Origin: Vandiemenella viatica
Taxonomy: Eukaryota > Arthropoda > Insecta > Orthoptera > Morabidae
Assembly: GCA_031002005.1 (NCBI GenBank)
Contig: CM061919.1
Coordinates: 223,136,739 to 223,200,738 of the forward strand
Reading direction: 5' to 3'
DNA length: 64,000 bases
The notes beneath the pieces are model-generated. The model was not told the DNA's origin. It did not search any database and was given only the letters and a program-made list of their open reading frames with translations. The position numbers and the translations under genes are program-made. Numbering within the stretch: the first letter of the stretch is position 1; every line of letters begins with the position of its first letter. Positions 9,496 through 20,290 of this stretch are shown here, piece by piece.

Positions 9496-9998
9496 GTGAA
9501 GTGACGCGGGTGATGTGCTGCGTAGAGCAGAAAAGTGTACAGGTCATTGACCTGTGTGTAGCTGGTGTTTACATTGAAAGCAATGTTTCTGACAGCAAGC
9601 TGTCAACTTGCTATTGAATACTAATTCATGTCCTTTTTTTCTATTTTGTGTTCTGTGGGTTTTTTTCTTTTCTTATGTTTACTGTTCCTGATATGTCTGG
9701 TGTGTAATATTTTTCTTGTTTGTTTGTTGAACTGAATATGTATCTGCTTCTGTATTGTAAGTGTAAGCAAGCAGCCACGCAGACTTAGCGTTATGTTTCA
9801 CACTATGTATTGGTATGTACCCCATGTTTCTATGTAAATGTTAACAGAAGTGGTCTGTAATGACGAAAGTTGATACCTTTTTCAATGCCAACTTTCGCCA
9901 CATTCCAACCGGGGGAGTGTGACATAACAGTTTTTTTTGATAATTGATCAATTTTATCTGAAACCAGATCAATTATCACAAGGTTGTTAGTTAGGGAG
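9496..9998 (+). other. 3' untranslated region of the LTR element with two purine-tract/LTR-like junctions
   Basis: A purine tract GGGGGAG followed by TGTGACATAACAG lies at 9911-9930, which resembles a polypurine tract next to an LTR start. The real 3' LTR starts 82 bp later at 9999 after another purine stretch (TTAGGGAG). Between them is a 12-bp inverted repeat (9938-9949 and 9967-9978, TGATAATTGATC). The spacer may be a relic of an older LTR edge. Confidence 0.6.
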
Positions 9999-10672
9999 TG
10001 TAACATAACCGTTGAAATTACGGATATAATTTTAGTATAAATTGTGATCTGAGAAGTAAATGTAATGTCTTTGGTGTTGAGCGATTACTTAGCGCGCTTT
10101 GAAACAGTCTTGTATTGGCGATGGTAGAGTAAGCTACGGTCAGCGAGAGCTTATATGCCGCGGCCGGGAGCATGTGTGTGTGCGTGTCGCTTAACCGAGG
10201 CTCAGAGTTGTAAGACATTGTGTGGACATTCTGAAGGTATTTTTGTGGACTATGAAGGTTATTTTGAATGAACTGGTTTACCATAAACTGTGTATGTGGA
10301 ACTGCTATTGATTTGGATCACGTCGATTGTGTAATAATTAATTACGGGGCTTGTATTGAATGTTACAATCCTTGATTATCCTCGAACCTGCATTCTTTGG
10401 AGAAGAAGTTTAGTTTTTAAGTATCTGCTGGCTTGCTTAGATATTTGTAGTTTCGGAAGAATAAATGTGAGTGAACTGTGAAAGCTGAATTGCTGTGTAT
10501 TCCTCAGTACTTGCTTACTTGTTTTCTCTGACTACAATTCTAGTTTATCTAACTAGTAAAGATCAGCAGATTGGCGACCGCACGGCTGACCGAACATTTT
10601 ATTTATAATTGATAAGTGATAATTAATCTAAAGCCCCAACAAGTACTACGCCAAGACGACTGTGAGCTTGCA
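9999..10672 (+). repeat. 3' LTR (674 bp)
   Basis: Same as the 5' LTR apart from one extra T near 10523 and one T fewer near 10597. Followed by the ACAG target duplication. Confidence 0.93.
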
Positions 10673-10676
10673 ACAG

Positions 10677-11189
10677 GCACCGAAGTTTGCAATTCCTGCC
10701 GCCCACTTCAACAACGATAATTAGAATTCAACTTACTTATTAAATGATATTCCAGGTTCTTTCCTCTCTTGCCTATTTGTGCAACCGTACGCAACACAAG
10801 ATGGCATTATAAAACACTTATACACTTTACAAATGAAATAATCATAGCATCTAACACAATGTGAACATCGCATTTGTTTGGGATCGCAATATCGCCGATG
10901 CCGCCACTGCGCATGCGCGAGAGTTTAGAGCCTGCTTCACAGATTTAACGTTACTTCTCCTCCATATATTTCCTTCCTCCATGTGCCGAACGATCAGTTT
11001 TGGTAATATTGTCTTTGGAAGAAGTGTCGAGTGTAAACGTTGGAGTGTTGTGTTTCTTTGTGAATTGTATTTTTCAGTTCGATGGTTTACTAGCACTAAA
11101 ACAAGTTAAAATTTGAAACTGGATGGTAGACTAGTTATTTAATATACATAATTAAAACCACGAGCAATTTTATAGCGCGCTCAACAGCA
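10677..11189. other. Unassigned, possibly flank of a decayed Harbinger element
   Basis: Two overlapping ~80-aa ORFs on opposite strands (10851-11109) show no recognisable family. The neighbourhood continues into a Harbinger transposase remnant. Confidence 0.3.
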
Positions 11190-11524
11190 ATTAAATTAAA
11201 TTTCCGACTAAAAAATGGAGAAGTCGTGCAGCAGTTCATAGAAATAATTTTGTAAGACACAACTGGCCATTTGAATATCCACCTGTACAGGTTTCTGAAA
11301 TACTCGGAATCGTGATGCATTAATGCCGTGACCCTTCTAGCTCTGGAAAGTCTATAGTTACAAATTCTCATTTCATGTGTTATACTTTTCTGTGGATACG
11401 GTTTCAGTTCATTCAGAGCAAATGTATTGTCGCCAATGAAAACATATGGAGCCAATGTATTTTCTCCAGGCAACAGTGCAGCTTTAGTTAGTCTATAACC
11501 TGCTATATAATTTCGTAAGCTCAC
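11190..11524 (-). pseudogene. PIF/Harbinger transposase fragment (catalytic D region)
   Basis: Minus-strand translation reads LLPGENTLAPYVFIGDNTFAL, then LKPYPQKSITHEMRICNYRLSRARRV, which matches the conserved stretch of DDE_4 Harbinger transposases (YVFVGDxAFxL, then the NYRLSRARRVVENxFG motif). The GD aspartate is one of the catalytic residues. After RARRV the frame shifts: a FRNLYRWIFKWPVV stretch reads in the neighbouring frame as the expected QKP..DIQMASCVLQNY-like segment. Broken, not functional. Confidence 0.75.
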
Positions 11525-12085
11525 TCATTCATTCACCTCGATAGCTATTGGCTGGATAATAGTGTCACGTGTCAGCCTTTGCTTGCAAAACAGTGACCAA
11601 TGATACCATTAGAAGAAATTCAAGGTTACGTCCACAATTTAATAGCAGCTGCTAACAAATTAAATCACATAATACATTCAGTAAGTTTGCTTTTCGTAGC
11701 GTTTCATAGTAAAAAAAAAAAATATGGACAAACTTTATGTCTAAAACAACGTAGATCTGCTCTTCAGTAACATGTTGCTAATGAAAGCAACTTAAAAAAA
11801 ACTTTTAAAAAAAATATTAAATTACTCATGGTATCTGCTGTAACCGCGAATGCCTATTTCCATTCCGACTTAGGATAAATTTCAATTTAATTAAAACTTT
11901 CACTAATGTTGTTGGTTGACCAAAGTTTATGCATTACGGTTTATTTGCTTTTTAGGTATTTTAGTGACAACTTTCGTTACTGGTCTTTCTTCATGATCGC
12001 TGTACGTGAGTTGTTAGGTTATTTTAAGTGGACATCAGACCAAATAAGTTACCGAATCGACTATTCTGGTAATTCATCTCTGAGC
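11525..12085. repeat. Diverged interspersed repeat R1, copy 1
   Basis: The segments CACCTCGATAGCTATTGG, GTTTGCTTTTCGTA, AGGATAAATTTCAATTTAA, TTACGGTTTATTTGCTTTT and GTACGTGAGTTGTTAGGTTA occur in the same order at 26395-27550. Identity looks like roughly 75% by eye. It lies beside a Harbinger transposase remnant and may be its non-coding part. Confidence 0.7.
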
Positions 12086-13426
12086 TTTTATTCACCCTGA
12101 AACACTGGTCAAGTTTCTATTTGGTCAGATCAGGTCAACGTGTCATAATCTTTCATCCTAAAAACTGGAACTATTCTAAACCCGTGACAATACGCAAAAA
12201 ACAGTCACGGGCTTACACTAGTTAACTGTGTGAATCATTGCCAGAATAAGGGAACTCGTAATTAAAAATAGTGATACACTTCTCGTTGACTTTAAAATAA
12301 CGACATGCTTACCGTCTCCTGAGCTGACGCAGTGACTAACTGTCACATTCTCTCATATTGTCTGGTTACATTTAACCATTCATTTTCTGTTTTAGGCATC
12401 AAACATCTACAGTATTTACGAACATAACAATTTTCACGCAAAATGTATTTGAAGGTGACTGAAAGTTTAAAAAAAAAAATAATCATGAAAAAACGAGTCA
12501 GATGAATAAAATTAAAATTACTTGTGAAAATTAAAAATAACTATTATTAAAAGTTGTTCTTTTAATATTTGTTTAATTTAAAAGTTCTAATTAAAAATTG
12601 GAGTTTTTATCTGCATACAGTTTTTTAAAACCTTATAAAAAGCTTCAGACATTTCTAGTATTATTTGCGAGAATAATTGTGCAGGTATAGCAGTGCTGAA
12701 TTTGAGATTAGAATACTCCCTAACAGTTCCTAATACTTTAAAAAGATGAAGTTAATCGTTCTTCCGCAGTATCAGATTCTCTCATGATGGTATCTTGCTA
12801 TGTGATCAGAGGTTTTACTAAATTTAACAGCTCGGTGAAACTTTCAAATAACTGCGATAATAATCACTGTCAGTTTCTCTAATTAATTTCATGTGGTTAA
12901 ATTCATTTCTTTAACCATTCTTTAGCCCATATTCTTATTTTGTTTTCTGAGTTAACAGATAACGCCAAAACAAATGCAACTGCGTTCGTACCCACTGTCT
13001 AAAGAAAACTGCAGATCAGGCTTCGTGTAGACGCAAGACCTGATTTTAAGGATGATATCGTCAGGTCAACCACATCAGCTCGTCTGTAGGGGCATTAGCG
13101 TGGGCATGCCAACATCTCCGCTATAATTACCTTCCGGTAACCTTCATAAGCAGTCCTTATACGATCAATAATAATGACAAAATTGTACTTTCTCATATTG
13201 GCAATAATATTGACCGTGTAGGGTGAAAAAATTGTATTGATTGTCGATGTTGATGGAAATTCAGATTTTCTGTTATTTGGCAATCAAAAAATTGGATGGG
13301 ATATTGTCAATAGGAGCGAGCGCCATGTTTCCTTTAATTCACTCAGTTCATGTCGCGCTTCGTTGAAGTGTAACAAGTGGCGACAATGACCGACCCTGAC
13401 ACCTTCTCACTTCGTGGACGCATCCA
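12086..13426. other. Unassigned AT-rich sequence
   Basis: No gene seen. A small perfect hairpin (CCCGTGAC / GTCACGGG) lies at 12181-12211. Nothing else recognised. Confidence 0.4.
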
Positions 13427-13434
13427 GGGACGCA

Positions 13435-13574
13435 TTTAAGCACAGGCTACCTAGGCTGTAGCCTAGGGGCCCGCTCCACAAAGGAGGGGAGGGGGGGAGG
13501 CTCCACAGCCGGAGGGCCCCTCGCCTAGGACAGCAGTAGATTCTAGGAGCCCACAAAGTCTAAATGCGGCCCTG
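13435..13574. mobile_element. hAT-type MITE 1 (140 bp), 8-bp target duplication
   Basis: The ends are inverted repeats, CAGGGACGCATTTAAG and the reverse complement of CTAAATGCGGCCCTG. Flanks are GACGCATC (13427-13434) and GAAGCATC (13575-13582), an 8-bp duplication with one mismatch. The CAGGG ends and 8-bp duplication are hAT hallmarks. A second member is at 52437-52661. Confidence 0.85.
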
Positions 13575-13704
13575 GAAGCATCTCATATTTTCATTCACAA
13601 ATATAGTACGGAATTATACTCTGGGGTTCATCAGCAAATGCATAAAGTAATTTCAGAATTCAGAACAGAGCAATTAAAATAATGACCACGGTAAAATATA
13701 GATA

Positions 13705-15012
13705 CGAGGGTGAGTCAAATGAAAACCTTAAATTTGTAATAAAAAATCGAAATTTCGCGCCGTTATTCTGTAAGTTGGTAAGCGTGCTACAAGCAGCGTG
13801 CAGAATGGCCTGTAGGTGGCAGCATAGTGCAAATGCACAAATACCGTCGCAGTATCAGTATAAAGATGGCTGCCCCACTTGAGACTTGCACCAGGGAAGA
13901 ACAGCGTTCTGTTATTCGGTTTTTGAGTAGTGAAGGTGTGAAACCTATTGTAATTCATCGAAGAATGAAGGTTCAGTACGGTGATCCATGTTTGTCACAG
14001 CAGAAAGTCTACGAATGAAGTAGGAAGTTCGCAAATGGTGTGACTTCAGTGGAAGATGCTCCTCGTCCAGGTCAGGCACAATGAGTTGTGACTCCACAGA
14101 ACATTGCAGCAGTTGAAGCCTTAGTGATGGAAAACCGCCGAGTGATACTGAATGACATTGCAGCATGTTTAAAGATTAGTCATGGTTCAGCACACCACAT
14201 TGTGCATGATGTGCTCCAGTTTCCCAAAGTGTCTGAAAGATGGGTGCCACGGCAGCTGACTCCTGAAATGAGAGAACGACGTGTTGATGCTTGTGAAGAA
14301 CTTCTTCGCGCTTTGAACGAGAAGGCGATGGCTTCCTCGCAAGAATAGTTACTGGGGACGAAACCTGGGTTCACTTCTACCAACCGGAAACGAAGAGAGC
14401 GAGCAAGGAATGGCGCCATTCCTCATCACCAAAACCAAAGAAGTTTCGAACAGAACCATCAGCAGGGAAGGTTATGCTGACTCTATTTTGGGACGAAAAA
14501 GGCATCTTTTGGAGCATTACATGCCTAGAGGGACCACTGTCACCAGTGAATCATACACAGATCTTCTAAAAATCATCTTTGGCCTGAAATCAAATCATAG
14601 CGACGTGGATTGCTGTCATCAGGTGTCCTTTTGCAACATGACAATGCAAGGCCCCACACGGCCCCTACAACAGTTGCAACAATCACAGACCTGCATTTTG
14701 AGTGTCTTCCTCATCCACCATACTCACCAGACCTTGCCCCAAGTGATTTCCATATATCTGGACCACTCAAAGAAGCAAAGGCAGGAAAGAAGTTCCGTTC
14801 TGAAGAAGAGGTACGCCACGAGGTGCATGAGTGGTTGCGCGGACTACCAAAAGAATTTTTTTCTAAAGGAATTAATGCACTTTGTAAGCGCTGGAGGACT
14901 TGCATTGAGCGTGGGGGAGATTATGTTGAAAATTGATACAGCTTTGTACCACTTCTGCACAACAAATAATATTTTTAAAAATATTTAAGGTTTTCATTTG
15001 ACCCCCCCATCG
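13705..15012 (+). mobile_element. Mariner transposon, 1308 bp, decayed
   Basis: Terminal inverted repeats of about 30 bp (start CGAGGGTGAGTCAAATG; the right end, read on the other strand, shares GTCAAATGAAAACCTTAAAT) are flanked by TA at 13703-13704 and 15013-15014. Full length for a mariner. The transposase inside carries stops and frameshifts. Confidence 0.95.
13866..14936 (+). pseudogene. Mariner transposase, inactivated
   Basis: This cut-and-paste transposase would bind the terminal repeats and insert at TA. Starting at ATG 13866, the N-terminal helix-turn-helix region is readable (EEQRSVIRFL, then KVYE). A stop at 14016 stands where a Trp (WSRKF) is expected, a second stop lies near 14082, and a frameshift follows about 14335. 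The catalytic triad is still readable in pieces: GDETWVHFY (first Asp) near 14358, HDNARPHTA near 14640 and YSPDLAPSD near 14723, with 34 residues between the last two Asp, that is DD34D. The C-terminus (KRWRTCIERGGDYVEN) is intact and ends at TGA 14934. At least two stops and two frameshifts make it non-functional. Confidence 0.93.
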
Positions 15013-15014
15013 TA

Positions 15015-15551
15015 TCTTACAGATCTTTATTTAAGTACACTAGTAGGGTATTCTCCCGTTTCTATGCATTTAAATCATCGAATGGATTTTTGTTATTATT
15101 TTTTTTAGAAATATGATTTCACTTAAAGAATAAGCATGAACTACTTTACTAATATAATCAATCTTTTTCAATTTTTGTGTTTTGTTTGCGGTTTCGAATG
15201 TGTTTGAAAACAACAAAAACTGGTTACATGGTTTGGAAATGTTAAAATCACTGTCAAGTTTATTTTAAAATTTCATAGGCTCGGTGATACTTTTATTTAT
15301 TGATTTTCTACGAATCTTCAGTTTCCGATATACATATTAAATTTTTAAATATTTGAAACATAGCCACTATGTTCTACGCGATTTCCTCATTGTGATATCC
15401 TTGGTAGGTTTAAAATAAACTTTAAAGTAATTAGTATTATAGTGTTTCAAGTAATTAAAACTGTTGTACTCCGCAACGCTGATTCAAAAGAAATTATCTG
15501 AATCAAGGTCTCCAATATTTGTCTTAATAGTTATAAAAATAAGAAAAGTTG
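15015..15551. other. Unassigned AT-rich sequence
   Basis: No gene or repeat structure seen. Confidence 0.4.
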
Positions 15552-15797
15552 TCACGGACTGCGCTGGCAACTGTGGAACTGTTTTTTTTGTAAAGAACTC
15601 CGCAAGGCTATCAAGTTTCCTTCACCTTGATCATTTGAAATGGTGAACAGCGAGTCCGTTTTCATTTGTAAATAGCTACAGCTGAGTGTAACTGCTGTAG
15701 CTTTTGGCGGCTGTAAGTTGATACGTTTTTGTAACAAATGAAACCGTGAATTCAATATTTCGAATGCGTTCTCTACAACTGTACGATCTCGTGACAA
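15552..15797 (-). pseudogene. PIF/Harbinger transposase C-terminal fragment (catalytic E region)
   Basis: Minus-strand translation reads MSRDRTVVENAFEILNSRF, then LLQKRINLQPPKATAVTLSC, which matches the RARRVVENAFGILxSRFRxLxxxI..P..A..VxLACCxLHN block of Harbinger DDE_4 transposases. The VEN glutamate is the last catalytic residue. It covers the part of the domain missing from the fragment at 11190-11524, so the two may come from the same family. Truncated and isolated. Confidence 0.7.
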
Positions 15798-15841
15798 CCA
15801 TTCAATGGATATTTATCGAGATTTATTACTTAATCTTTAGA

Positions 15842-16089
15842 TCGAGCGTGGTGGTGTAACGGCTAGCGTTCTGGCCTCGCATTCGGGAGGACGGCGGTTC
15901 GAATCCCCGTCCGGGCATCCAGATTTGGGTTTTCCATGGTTTCCCAAATCACTCCAGGCAAAGGCCGGGATGCTTCCTTCAAAAGGCCATGGCCGAATTC
16001 CTTCCCGTTCCTTGCTCCCCTTCCTTCCCCGTCTCTAAAGATCTCGCTGTTAGAGAGACGTTAAGCAGATAAAAAAAAGAAAAAAAAAG
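15842..16089 (+). mobile_element. SINE-1 (tRNA-derived), full length, tail type a
   Basis: A tRNA-like head has an A-box (GGTGTAACGGCTAGCG) and a perfect B-box (GGTTCGAATCC). The body (CATCCAGATTTGGGTTTTCC, TCACTCCAGGCAAAGGCC) and a 3' end CTGTTAGAGAGACGTTAAGCAG are followed by an A-rich tail. No clear target duplication. Confidence 0.9.
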
Positions 16090-16615
16090 TTAATATTCAG
16101 TAAGTTATTACGTAATGCTAATGTCTTGTGAGCAACAATTACACAGGGCAAAAGATTAGTCATACTGGCTAAATAGCAGTTGAGTGTAAATTCAATTTTC
16201 CTTCCGGGAACAATTCTCCGAATCCGCATTATAACATAACCCCTCCATCCGAAATTCAACCGCTCATTCTAACATCACAATCATGAACTCTCTCTTCGAA
16301 TGAACTGGAACCATAAGCACGATACTGAAAACCATGTGTGCTTCTAATGCATTTTAATGGAAGGGGTTAAATGTGGATTGCCACAATCTACCTGCCAACC
16401 AAGAACTAATCTAGACGCGTGTTCATGCGGTCACTGCTTTACCACTGAAGTTGCTATAAGAAGACAGCTCCGTCGTAAAACAACAGTAAAATTCAGAGCT
16501 TCAATATCCACTTACACACCACCATCAAATTGAACTGTTAGCATACTTTCATACACAACGTAACGCAATGTAGCAGAAAAATACACTAAAAAAGTAACAA
16601 TTTCATTGTTTAAGA

Positions 16616-16802
16616 CTTTTTTTCTTTTGGCTTTGTGCATAAACATCGAGATCATTAGAGGTGGGAGAGGAGTGGAGCAAGAAGGAATTCGACCATAACA
16701 ATTTGAAGGAACCATCCCAACATTCGCCTGGGGTTAATTCGGGAAATCACTGAAAACCGAAATCAGGATGCCCGGCAGGGGATTTGAACCCGCGTCCTCC
16801 CC
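16616..16802 (-). mobile_element. SINE-1 copy, 5'-truncated, tail type b
   Basis: It reads on the minus strand from a B-box-like GGGTTCAAATCCCC through the shared body to CTCTAATGAT..ATGCACAAAGCC and a T-run on the plus strand. The first ~45 bp of the head are absent. Confidence 0.8.
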
Positions 16803-16806
16803 AATG

Positions 16807-17849
16807 TTTAAGACGTAATTTCACGAATCCTGCATGGTTATTGTGTGAATTATCGTAATGGTAAAGTACATTACAAATTTTAAAAGATATCTGTTAAGAC
16901 CTAATACCATGAAAACGGTATAATTATTGTGTGAATTGTTGCTTCCAGTTGTGTTTCATACAAGAATCTTTTGTATTATATTCTCTCTGTACAATTATGG
17001 CGTGAAAAGTACAGCTTTGACCATAAACTATACGAAGTTCTGTTTTGCACTCATAAATAAATTTACAGAAAGACGCAAGAAAATCGTATTTGTTTGTATA
17101 GAGTGGTGATCAAACCAAGAGGTTGTGGTGACAACGTCGTGATGGAGAATTCAGTTGTTTCCGACTCTAAAACTTAAACTTTTTTCTGAGACTGGTGGCA
17201 TGATCTTAATGTACGTGATTTTATCTATTTCCTGAACCTATTTCTGTTCTTCTATCTATTTTATTACAGGTTTAGATATTCTTTGTAATGAAAAAACATA
17301 TTTTTAATTTATTTAATTACTCAAATTTATGTTCAAAACTTGGCTATCCCTGTTGGCAACAATTTGGGATACAAAAATCTAACGTAGCTCTTTACATTCG
17401 TTAATAATTCCAAATTTTGTACTTCGCTCTATCTAAGCACATGGCCAGACATCACTGAAAATCGAAATATCTTTTTAACTTAAATTTTTAGGACATACAA
17501 AATACACCTTAAAACGGTCGTCGTATTAAGCTTTCTTAATGGAAATGAATGAAGCACAATTTATTAAGTCTGAAAACAACCTTGTGTCTTGAATTCAAGC
17601 TCAAGAATACTTTACTGTCATTAGAAAATGTGAATAGAAATTGTTTGCTGTGGTACTATATGTGACAGCTTTCCATCTGAGCTATTTCAGGCAATTTTAC
17701 CAGTACATTGCACCATCTGTGGCATACCTTAATTAGAACTTGTTTTTCTATTTGTTTAGATTAGAACAACGCCGACTGTTTGGAGCTGCCCACAGAATCA
17801 AAGGTGGCGTTACGTAGGTAAAGTAGCCAGTTTACTTTCCGTAGTCTCG
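16807..17849. other. Unassigned AT-rich sequence
   Basis: No gene or clear repeat found. Confidence 0.4.
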
Positions 17850-18110
17850 ACACACCCCGTTGGGCCAGTTGGTTGACGCCGGTCTGCTGGGTCGAGTTCT
17901 TCTGGTGGAAGAAATTTTCACTATCACAACTAAGCCGGCAGGTAGGAGAGGTGGTGGAGCATAATTCATAATCACCAGACTGTACAGAAATCTTGAGTGT
18001 AATTGCAAATCTCCCGGCAGTGTATTAGAAAGTGAAGGCATGCGACACTGCTGCTAGTGATCAGATGGGGACGTTATTCCTGGGGTTTCCTGGTGTTGTC
18101 CCTCTTCCAT
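17850..18110 (+). repeat. Possible tRNA-headed SINE of another family
   Basis: GTTGGGCCAGTTGGTTGACG resembles a tRNA D-arm/A-box region, and the GC-richer block that follows has the size of a SINE. No good B-box is seen, so this is weak. Confidence 0.3.
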
Positions 18111-18429
18111 CTTTCATTCATTAACAATACACTGAACATAACCATATCATAGTCATGCACACAAAACAATACGTAAATATACTAAGCCAAGGGGAAAACA
18201 CCCCACTGAAAATATCCTAGGGAAAGTACGCACCAATCTAACGGTTAGGGAACAGAAAGAAGATATAGTCTTGTTAGATATCTGTGGATCTTTGATAAGT
18301 GTGAGTTAAGAGTGATATTTTCTGATAAAAGGCAGAAAAAGATATGGTGGAACTAGGTGCTGTCACTCCTTCTTTTAGAATGAAGGGTGCTTTCTAACTT
18401 AAGATTCCCATGCAATATGTGTCCCCAAT

Positions 18430-18617
18430 TCCCTCCGCGTTGCGGAAAGGTTTGTATTCCATGCCGCCGTTTGGTTCAAAGTAATGTGATGAGGCGTTGT
18501 GCAACTGCGAGTTTCTGCTCCGCGTGGGAAAAAACTCGATCTCAGAAATCCCTTCCACCCGCGGGGCTCGAACCTGCTAACCTTGGTTGGCGCGCCAAGC
18601 ACATCGCCGCGCTCTGA
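18430..18617 (-). repeat. tRNA-like SINE fragment
   Basis: On the minus strand GCAGGTTCGAGCCCC fits a B-box and GGCGCGCCAACCAAGG sits upstream of it, giving a tRNA-like head. No other copy was recognised in this window. Confidence 0.4.
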
Positions 18618-18719
18618 TGACTTTGGCTCACAGGTAATTCTATAAAGTTATAATGAGTCCTAGCACTGTTGCCTGAGTTCCAGTGTTGACGTAGTACACA
18701 TTGCACAAATGTTCTATCT

Positions 18720-19013
18720 CAGGGTTTCTCAAACTTATAACTAAATTTCCCAGACAAGGTCGAACCTCCTTAGAAAACCGGCATTTTTTTAAAATAAAGA
18801 TTTTGTTTTTAAAAAAGTAATACAGCCACAAAGAGCAATATGTTATAAATTAATGTGATGGATGGTCTTGTTAAGTTGATTTTAGGAGCAATTTTACTCA
18901 TTTTCAATCTCAATTCACCATGCACGCTCGAGACAGCTAGTCAGTCGCCACAACACAAATGTTGTCGCGAACCCCCTCCGACCAACTGGTGAACCCCACT
19001 TTGAGAAACCCTG
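18720..19013. mobile_element. hAT-type MITE 2 (294 bp), 8-bp target duplication
   Basis: Ends are CAGGGTTTCTCAAAC and its near-complement CTTTGAGAAACCCTG. Flanks TTCTATCT (18712-18719) and TTCTACCT (19014-19021) are an 8-bp duplication with one mismatch. The ends are of the common hAT CAGGGxTTCTCAAA type. No coding capacity. Confidence 0.9.
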
Positions 19014-19021
19014 TTCTACCT

Positions 19022-19640
19022 TAACAGCGTCTGTATAAAAACTAGCAGAGGAGACCCGGATGATAGAACCATGGCATGGAGCATATCACTTGCTGGGTGC
19101 CTTATAGGCGGAAGTATTAATACTGTAGGCGCGGTGCTCATCATCTGGCCTCGTGCAGCTGAACAACGTTTCGCTTCCACCGCACGCACACTTCTGAACA
19201 AGGACGCCGCTACCGTGAAACGACCGCACGCCGACAAACCAAATGCTACCTTCCAGTTCTTCCTCTTTTGACATCTTTTCTTACATTAACCCATAAAATC
19301 TAAAACATTCTGTCAACATACTCGCTGCAGGAGGCTATATAAACGTTTAAGTCCACTCGCCTAATTTCTTAAAATTATCAGTATTGATTTTTCGGCTGCT
19401 GTGCTCAATGGGAAATTGAGCCATATTGCTGTATGCCCTTCTGTCCACCTGTAGAAGTACTGAAATTGATGGAAAATATGATCCGGGAGAAAAGATGAGT
19501 GAGGTAAAATGCTGTGCATTTTTTTAAAATAAATGTGAACTGTTCATATTGAAACTACTGTTTAAAATGAAGCGAAAAACTTTAGAACAGAAAGATTATA
19601 TGATAATAAAATAAAGATTATGAAAGGGATTGACATAAAT
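19022..19640. other. Unassigned; GC-richer island at 19060-19270
   Basis: Overlapping ORFs of 62-73 codons on both strands at 19016-19274 show no recognisable family and no convincing splice sites, so I do not call a gene. The rest is AT-rich. Confidence 0.3.
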
Positions 19641-19644
19641 AGAA

Positions 19645-20097
19645 TTGAAAGAAAGGAAGTTTCTGAGGAAAATCTTGGGACCCAAAAAAGTGACAGGAAG
19701 AGAATTTAATTTCCGTTTGAGATCGAACCAAGAATTATACGAAAAGTTTGAAAAGATATCAAACGCAATTAAGAAAAGGAGATTAGCTTTCTATGGACAT
19801 ATCAAGAGAATGGAACCAGAAAGAATGCCAAAGAAAATACTCAACTTTCAAGAGAACAGGAAGACTCAAGTTCCATGGGTGAAGGAGGTCCATCAGGATC
19901 TGAAAAGATGTGGGATCAGCATAGAAGACATCCAAGACAGGGAATTATTCAGAGGAAACATTTCGGAGCTAAAGGATCTGGCTGAAGAAAAACCAACCAG
20001 GAAAATGATGGAATTTTCAGAGGAAGAAAAAACAAGAGTGAGCGAGAGAATGAAAGAGTACTGGCGACAAAGGAAGGAAACTCAGAAGTGGAAATGA
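19645..20097 (+). pseudogene. LINE-C: C-terminal tail of a non-LTR retrotransposon polyprotein
   Basis: The 150-residue open frame matches the conserved end of RTE/R1-like reverse transcriptases: RKILGPKKV, then RSNQELYEKFEKIS, IKKRRLAFYGHIKRMEPERMPKK and WVKEVHQDLKRCGI. This is the LRWxGHVxRM-type C-terminal segment that follows the polymerase domain. The polymerase itself is absent upstream, so the copy is 5'-truncated, but this stretch has no stop and may be fairly recent. A 3' UTR with a G-run follows to about 20290. Confidence 0.75.
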
Positions 20098-20290
20098 AGT
20101 CGCGTAGTCGTAGTCCATAGATGGCAGAAACTGAAAGGGGGGGGGGAAGATTATGAAACAAGATTTCAGACAGGAAACCTCTTCCGGGAGGAAACATTGT
20201 CTCTGACTGCAATGTGAGAATTGCGGAGTTGGTGGAAATTCAAAAGAATATAGAGTAAATAAAACATTGTAAGCAAAAATGAAACAGAAA

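Larger units (their letters stand above)
5618..10672 (+). mobile_element. Complete gypsy-like LTR retrotransposon, 5055 bp, no visible pol
   Basis: Two 674-bp direct LTRs start TGTAACATAACC and end GCTTGCA, flanked by the 4-bp duplication ACAG (5614-5617 and 10673-10676). The LTRs differ by two 1-bp indels in homopolymers only, so the insertion is young. A primer-binding site abuts the 5' LTR. Inside are a Gag ORF and a second ORF in the -1 frame. No aspartic protease DTG/DSG, no reverse transcriptase YxDD, RNase H or integrase HHCC/DDE motif is visible; internal space of 3.7 kb is too short for a full pol. It is probably non-autonomous, mobilised by proteins of a relative. Gypsy assignment rests on the 4-bp duplication, the Gag fold and the TGG-type primer site; treat it as likely. 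Confidence 0.9.

Noticed and set aside
13682..14419. Minus-strand ORFs across the mariner
   Set aside because: Shadows of the plus-strand transposase.
15842..15915. tRNA gene (also at 40584, 46055, 30630 and others)
   Set aside because: A and B boxes are present but the cloverleaf is incomplete and each is joined to a shared SINE body and tail.
18720..19013. Minus ORF 18640-18831
   Set aside because: It falls in the MITE and its flank and has no motif.
19016..19274. Possible GC-rich exon with ORFs on both strands
   Set aside because: No family, no convincing splice sites, and both strands are open, so I could not support a call.
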